Source: Wurfbainia villosa
Lineage: Eukaryota; Streptophyta; Magnoliopsida; Zingiberales; Zingiberaceae
DNA: 64,000 nucleotides
Assembly: GCA_025175895.1 (NCBI GenBank)
Contig: CM046007.1
Location: 27,113,913-27,177,912 of the forward strand
Direction: 5' to 3'
The translations under genes were made by a program, and so were the position numbers. Below the pieces are notes generated by a model. That model saw only the letters and a list, made by a program, of their open reading frames with translations, did not search any database and had not been told where the DNA came from. Shown here piece after piece: positions 58,444 through 64,000 of this stretch (its first letter is position 1; each line of letters begins with the position of its first letter).

Positions 58444-60280
58444 TATTAGTGAAAGCCCTAGAGCTAATCATATAATGATTGTTGTATGGACTTTGTTGTA
58501 TCATATTCCTATTTATAAAGGCATGGTTATTATATTTACTTGTATTGGTGCCAAATAACTAAATATAATAATGTCCTTGAGTAGTAGGTTCTTATCTATA
58601 TCAATCGATTGGTTGAATCGATAATGAGATGATATAGAGAACACTACTCTTAATCATTCCTAGTCGAGTATTAACATTCAGGGATAATATTAATGCGTAG
58701 AGACTAGCATGTAGGTCAACACGATGACTTGATCTCACAAGTCATGGATATGAATATCAAGTTGACACATGGGTATGCATTGGAGAATGTATATTTAATG
58801 ACCCACCATGAGAAAGTATCATGGATCGTTATATGAGTGTCATATACTTTCTCATGTGGCTATAAGTATGACTATTAGTCCTTAGACCTGAAGTCACCAT
58901 GGCTTCCTACATAAGGAGCTGCATACTTTGGCTTCGTCAAACGTCACCCGTAAATGGGTGGACTATAAAGGCGATTACTGGGAATGTAACAAATTATGCG
59001 GAGGGATGTGAGTGATGTAGATGGGATCTATCCCTCCTATATGACGGGGGTGACATCGATATTCTTGATAGAGCGAGACCACGAAGTGCATGGCCATGCC
59101 CAAATGAGTCAATATGAGATATTGAGCTCATTTGATTAGAGTGAGTCTACTTGGAGTTCAAGATATAGATTGTACCGAGGATGACACGGTCTATGCCTCA
59201 ATTGGTCAATCTAGATGTCAAGGATAGAGGGGCATTGTCACATATTGTGAGAGTCATAATTAGTAGTCACAAAGGTGATGTTGGAGCTCAATATTCTTGT
59301 AACTTGGGTAGCAATGATGTGTTGCTAAATACCGCTCATTGCTTATGTTCCTAAATCGATTTAGGGACATTACCAACGTTACAAGAACCTATAGGGTCAC
59401 ACACAAAGGGTAATTAGATGGAGATTAGGTTCATATGATGAACCATGAGGATTAGGTTCATGGGATGAACCAAATTGGATTAAGAGTAATCCTAATTAGA
59501 CTAATTGAGTTGGACTCAATTTGATTCAAGTGTTGAATGAGTCTAATTTAGATTTGATTCATCAAATCAATTTAAATTAATGAATAGAGATTCATTAAAT
59601 TAAAATTGACTTGAATCAAATGGTTGGATTTGATCAACCATGGGAGATAAGAGGTCAAGTTTGACTTGACTTGAGAGGGAAGATGAAAGGTCAAGTTTGA
59701 CTTGACCAAATGTCATGTCATGATGATGACTTGGCATGGCCGGCCAATGATGATGCTCCACATCATCATTGACTTGTCATGTGGTGCCAACTCATGAGGG
59801 AGACCAAGAGCCATTGGCTCTTGGAGTTACATGCATGCATGTAACCCCCCAAGGTTAAAGTTGTTGGCCACTTCTTGATGAGGAGGAATTGTTTTTGGGT
59901 AACTCCATCTTCTTCTTCCTTGGATCATCTTCTTCCTTGGCTCTCTTCCTCTCTTGCTCTCCCAATCCTCCATTGCTGAGACCTTCAAGGAGTGCTATCA
60001 CACTCAAGATTGTCTTTTCTCCACCTATTGCTTGTGTGGATACCAATAGAGGAGTGTGCACTTGACACTCTCGAGTTCCGGCAATCCATTTGGACGAGCT
60101 GGATAAGCGAAGGGCATCGCTTCAAGGGTAACTTCTTATCATGTAGATCTAGAGTAGATCTAAAGGTATTAAACACATACATGTTAGTTTTATTTTTTAT
60201 ACTTCGCACGGATCCATGGTCGGGGCTTCCGAGGTTTTCGCAATGCAAAAAGCGGTTTTTGCGCCTCGGAAAACCCAACA
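58444..60280 (+). repeat. B 3' LTR
   Basis: It starts TATTAGTGAAAGCCC (TG changed to TA) and ends cggaaaacccaaca, followed by attga. About 97% similar by eye to the 5' LTR. Confidence 0.93.
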
Positions 60281-61212
60281 ATTGAGAACTTCTTTAATTG
60301 ATGTCTAGCTCACTGCTCGAGGTGTCTTTTTATAGACCTTTTCTATGCACCTAGAAGCCCTTCCAAGCGCCTCTTGCTACGTCTCGATCAGATCCTACCT
60401 ATCCGAGTCTTATCTTGGTTCAGTCGCCTAGATTCCCTTTCAGACGCCTGGAGACTGACATTGTTTTCTCTGGTCAAACTTTGATCCTATCAATTCAACT
60501 CTTAGTTATCGGATTCCAATCACCTAGACATCCAGTCGACCGGAACTCATCCAATCTCCTAGACTGCTTCGGTTCATTGTATCCGGCATCAGAGTTAGCC
60601 AATGCCTTGCAACACAATATTATCTAAATACAATAATATTATTAATGATAGTTTACAAACTGTCTGATCTTGACTTTAACATTCCCTTGGAATCCTAAGT
60701 TATATCGACACCTAATATTGTTCTTCTACAAAGAACTCGACCTTACCAGTTCTTCTTTCTAGAAGAACCTCTTCACACAAAGTACCTACCTTGTTTACCT
60801 TTGCCAAACCTTTAGTCCCACTAGCTTGTCTTGACTTCCTGCTCAGCATACGATCCCTTGACCCCCATGATCTCTCTCTGATGTCCAGTCCTTGCTGACC
60901 CATCGATACTATGCATGATGTCCTTGATCTGCTAAGACTTTCTCCAATCCAGTCTGATCCATCCAACCAACTAGAGTTTCCACCTGTCTAGTCTGGTCCA
61001 GTTGACCAACTAAGGCTTCCACTTGCCTAGTCCAGTCCTGCTAACCTACTAGGACCTTCACTTGCCTAGTCTAGTCCAGTCAATCTACTAGGGCTTTCTT
61101 TGTTTAGTTCTGCACACTTAATATATGCATTAAATTATAACGAATACTTAACTTCAAACATTTTCCAACATCAAAATATAGGTTCCATTATCTGGTGCTT
61201 TCTGCACCAACA

Positions 61213-61352
61213 TCAACATATTGATCAAACATCAAAACTCAATTCAAACATGGTCAACCTTGACTGGAAGTGAATTGCATCGACAAAGACAATATGAAAG
61301 AAAATAAAAATAGAAAAAGGAAATGATTTATAGAGCTTACAGGAGTAAGATG
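61213..61352. other. Unassigned spacer between F and H
   Basis: 140 bp, A-rich in the middle. Nothing recognised. It is the only stretch that might be older genomic DNA. Confidence 0.5.
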
Positions 61353-62487
61353 TGTTGGTCAGTAGGCACCAGATAATCGAACCTAAGTTTTGATTATGGC
61401 AAAGACTCAAAACTAAGGTCATATTATTGTCTAACGAGCTGAACCAAGTGTGCAGGAATGTTAAGCTAATCTGAAGGTCGACGACACCCAGAGAATCTTG
61501 TGTTGAGAAATCATGGTGGTTGGGAGACACCGGGAGAACTTAGGAGGGAGCCGAAGAACCCAGGTGGAGACCTGAATCAAAGCTATAAGTCACAAGGACC
61601 CAAGGTAAGCTTGAGGTAAGCTCGTGTGTGTAAGTGAATGCAAGGTCGGGTCCTCCATACGAGGATGTCATTAGGCGGCGATCCGACTAAGACTTCCCGT
61701 GAAAGGTCTAGGTCGAGATCGGACAGTAAGTGACCGTTGAATTCACTTATATTGTTGTCATTTCGGGCTAACTCTTTAGTGCAGTCGAGAATCCTAGCCA
61801 ACAGTCGATTGCTGGCTTGTATCAATCGACTTCTGTTGACATCAGTCGACTGATGAGGGTGAATAGTCGACTGTCATTCGAATTTCCAATCTCGAGGAAA
61901 GTCAAGATTAGCTCCACTTATCTTGAAGGGATGAGGCTCTTTGACCATGAGCTGGAGTAGAACGTTGAGGGTGGTTCTAAGGCTATAAAAGTAGGAGGAG
62001 TTCACTCATTTTCATCATCTTCAAGCTCTCCAAAAACCTCTGCGACGCTGCTACTCTTCGACAATCATATGACGTCGAAGCGCTGCCGAAACGCCGATGA
62101 CACAAGCTCGACCTCCATTCTTCGAGTCATTGGTATTAGTTTCATAGTTAATTAATTCTAAAGTGTTGTTCTTCATTTCTTTAACGAGATTTTATCGTAC
62201 CGAGGAGAGGGGGTTTTGTCTCTCTACCTCAAGATTTTTGAAGCTTTGTAATCGTCAACTCCTACCTCCAATGAGGAGGAGTGTTTTAGTGAATTTCCCT
62301 CCGTACATGATCTCGGATCACTAGGGCCTTGGATTAGCAGCCAGTAGGCTGTGAACCAAGTAAAAATAAATTATCTTATTTATTTTTCACTGCTTTACTC
62401 TTTGTATTATCGAACAAACGAAAAAGAAACGAAGATTTGTCGTGCGCTATTCACCCCCCCCCCTATAGTGCTTTCTCTGATCCAACA
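61353..62487 (+). repeat. H 5' LTR, A-type, plus strand
   Basis: TGTTGGTCAGTAGGCACC ... ctgatccaaca, 1135 bp. TATA box tataaaag at 61984-61991, palindromes near 61800-61875, and U5 block with a C run before 'ctatagtgctttctctg'. Followed by a perfect PBS. Confidence 0.9.
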
Positions 62488-62705
62488 ATTGGTATCAGAG
62501 CAGGGCCGCTACGATCTAGTGCAACCACTGATCTAGCACTTGGTTTTGATTTTTGTTTTGTATTTTAATTCTTTTTCATAAAGTGTCTTTTGATTCGTAA
62601 ATTTTCGGCTCACTTAATTTCTTTCTCCCGCACTACTAATCCAAGATGAAAGTCTTGGCACTCTTGTGTTGTTTTTGTCATTGTGAGGTTTCTTTTTTTC
62701 TCTAA
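62488..62705 (+). other. H PBS and leader
   Basis: PBS attggtatcagagcaggg at 62488-62505. A short leader with one hairpin block ccaagatgaaagtcttgg (62641-62658). Confidence 0.85.
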
Positions 62706-62863
62706 ATGGCCCATCTCGAAGGGTTCAGCACCGTACGACCTCCGTTTTACAATGGAGATGACTTCCGTTACTGGAAGGGTAGAATGGAGTACTTTTTAAA
62801 AACTCAAATAGAGATGTGGATTGTAATCCAAATCGGGTTCACACTTCCTACTAATGAAGATGG
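62706..62863 (+). pseudogene. gag N-terminus of H, cut by G2
   Basis: ATG at 62706, then MAHLEGFSTVRPPFYNGDDF and WKGRMEYFLKTQIEMW, very similar to the A2 Gag, ending after about 52 codons at TNEDG. The G-type LTR starts at 62864. The rest of the gene would lie beyond the window. Confidence 0.88.
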
Positions 62864-64000
62864 TGTTAGGGCAATCTCTTGCCATGATAAGGTTTTGATG
62901 TGTGTGGCAAAGGGTTTAAGTTAGGGTGTTATGTTGATTTGATATGTGCGTTGAAGTCATGCAGGACTTAATAATTCGCACATGGAGCCGTGGCGAGTTT
63001 CACATCTCATCACTCGGGCCTTGAGTCGGTGAAGGATTGATTTGCGGAAGCCGTGCGCTTGGAGCATCCGAGGGACCGCCAGACGAGAAGCTTGGAGTGA
63101 AGTCGGAGGAAGTAGACTTCAAGGCAAGAGACGCGAAGGAGCATTGCAGAGCCGTGCGCCTGATGCTGCCGAGGGACGTGGCCGCGAACGAAGAGAACTT
63201 CGAAGGTGAGGGACTCCGAGGGATGAGAGTGACCGATTGTAACCCGGGAAGGGTAGCTCTTAGGTGAAACTTTGCCATTTGACCAAGTGTCAGATGGGTT
63301 TTTCCGACACCAGTCGACTGCCATGTCATGGCAATCGACTGCTCTAAGTCGATGGTTCGATCGACTGGTATAAGACCAGTTTAGTGCTTGGCGATCATTA
63401 TGGATCGGCATCGATCGATGTCGATGCAATGATCGCTGTGGAATGGCAATGATCGATGGCATTGTGCACGGGCACAGAATGGAGTCGACTCCATTGAGCA
63501 CTCGACTGATCGAGCATCAGTCGACTGATGGTAGGATCATTCGATTGATACCAATACCGTTGGATGGAATTCAACGTGGAAAGCGGTCGTTATTGGGCAA
63601 CGGCTACGGGATCAGTTGACTGATCGAGGGCATCAGTCGACTGATCCTGTGTCAACGGGAAGAAACCCTCTTCCTCTATAAAAAGGAAGGGAGTAGGGCT
63701 TTGGGAGGCTAATGTTTATGCTCTAATACTCTCCCAAAGTTCCCTAAAGCTTTCCATCCTCTTACTCAAGCTTATTTCCATTATATTTGTAAGATGAGTG
63801 TTTTTGTGTAAAGAGGTTACCTCCACCTAGCTTTGTGCAAAGGAGAGATCTAGTGGATAGATTTGGAGGAGTGATTCACCTTGGACGAATCGGACCGTGG
63901 ATTAGCGGTGTAGCCGTGAACCACGTTACATCTCGTGTTTGTATTGCTTGTCTATCTTTTGTGTTGTCTTTATTTGTATTTGTATATTCCGCTTGCGCTA
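62864..64000 (+). repeat. G2: G-type LTR, plus strand, runs off the window
   Basis: It starts TGTTAGGGCAATCTCTTGCC and is the reverse complement of G1 14652-15855. Left flank gatgg. It contains palindromes (63490-63660), a mixed cgatcg-type patch (63380-63470) and a TATA box at 63677-63684 inside the inverted repeat 'cttcctctataaaaaggaag'. The last about 90 bp of the LTR are outside. Solo LTR or full element cannot be told. Confidence 0.85.

Larger units (their letters stand above)
42053..60280 (+). mobile_element. B: Angela/Tork-like copia element, TSD attga, split by C2
   Basis: LTRs 42053-43890 and 58444-60280 (1838 and 1837 bp, nearly identical), flanked by attga (42048-42052 and 60281-60285). 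PBS, long leader, gag, protease, integrase, RT and RNase H are in standard order on the plus strand. Integrase is interrupted by C2 at the acttc duplication. Excluding C2 the element is about 9.3 kb. Coding frames carry several stops and indels. Confidence 0.95.
14129..61212 (-). mobile_element. F: old A-like copia element, host of most of the window
   Basis: Pieces in minus-strand order are: LTR (61212-60286 and 42052-41655), PBS, gag N-terminus (41496-40675), gag middle (23037-22436), gag C-terminus (14651-14226) and 3' noncoding (14225-14129). The pieces join in order across TSD-flanked insertions: B, SINE-2, SINE-1, G1 and, at the left, D3. Many stops are present. No pol was seen. Its 3' LTR must lie beyond the window or be lost. 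Confidence 0.75.
41655..61212 (-). repeat. F 5' LTR (41655-42052 and 60286-61212), split by B
   Basis: It starts TGTAGAATCGAG with 'gggggtgaatagc' and ends 'ctttctgcaccaaca'. B entered at attga. Relative to younger A LTRs it is diverged. 60300-60650 holds TATA-like 'tttttatagacc' and the text 60960-61100 repeats 'ctagtccagtc' units. Confidence 0.8.

Overview
This window is plant nuclear repeat DNA. I found no host gene, no rRNA or tRNA gene and no prokaryotic feature. It is almost entirely Ty1/copia LTR retrotransposons inserted into one another, plus two short SINE-like insertions. PBS sequences of the TGGTATCAGAGC (initiator Met tRNA) type, TG...CA LTR ends, 5-bp target-site duplications (TSDs), Copia RT (YVDD), the DIFTK-type RNase H end and CCHC Gag proteins all fit an angiosperm, probably a large-genome monocot. 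I cannot name the species.

Most elements resemble the Sirevirus (SIRE/Maximus) branch: long LTRs, a PPT of the GGGGGAGATTG type, a Gag starting MAHLEGFSTVRPP, and an env-like gene. I label subfamilies by LTR type. A: about 1.05-1.15 kb, Gag MAHLEG/MTHIEG. C: about 1.4-1.7 kb, gag-only, with a two-zinc-knuckle Gag. E: about 1.2 kb, with pol and, in one copy, env-like. G: about 1.2 kb. F: an old A-like element. Two other copia types occur. B (42053-60280) has 1.84-kb LTRs and an Angela/Tork-like pol. D is a 2.2-kb LTR found only as solo LTRs.

Nesting, left to right: C1 (1-2984, minus) sits in E1 (plus, 2985-11963). E1 also contains A1 (6253-11406, TSD ctgat). E1 lies in C-type LTR C0 (tail 11964-12349), which lies in D3 (12350 to about 14128), which lies in F. 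The degraded minus-strand F (about 14129-61212) is broken by G1 (14652-22435, TSD gactg; holds the remains of A2), SINE-1 (12-bp TSD), SINE-2 (16-bp TSD) and B (TSD attga). SINE-1 is split by solo LTR A3, which holds solo LTR D1 (TSD gcccg), and by solo LTR E3 (TSD ggtga). E3 holds an aberrant composite, X/E2 (27088-39826, TSD atcaa). B is split in integrase by C2 (47632-56535, TSD acttc), which holds solo LTR D2 (49367-51592, TSD atacc). After F comes A-type element H (LTR 61353-62487), cut in gag by G-type LTR G2 (62864 to the window end).

Coding capacity is mostly broken. The only long uninterrupted retroelement frame with a proper start is the A1 gag (8337-9863), and it lacks the zinc knuckle. 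The most unusual observations are: the X/E2 composite, whose two outer ends are both U5 ends of different LTR types; a patch of CAGTCGACTG palindromes that is scrambled between the two LTRs of single elements; a CATCTCAC...GTGAGATG inverted repeat conserved in seven otherwise different internal regions; an in-frame integrase-Gag fusion; and an env-like gene with a plausible small intron after its first codons.
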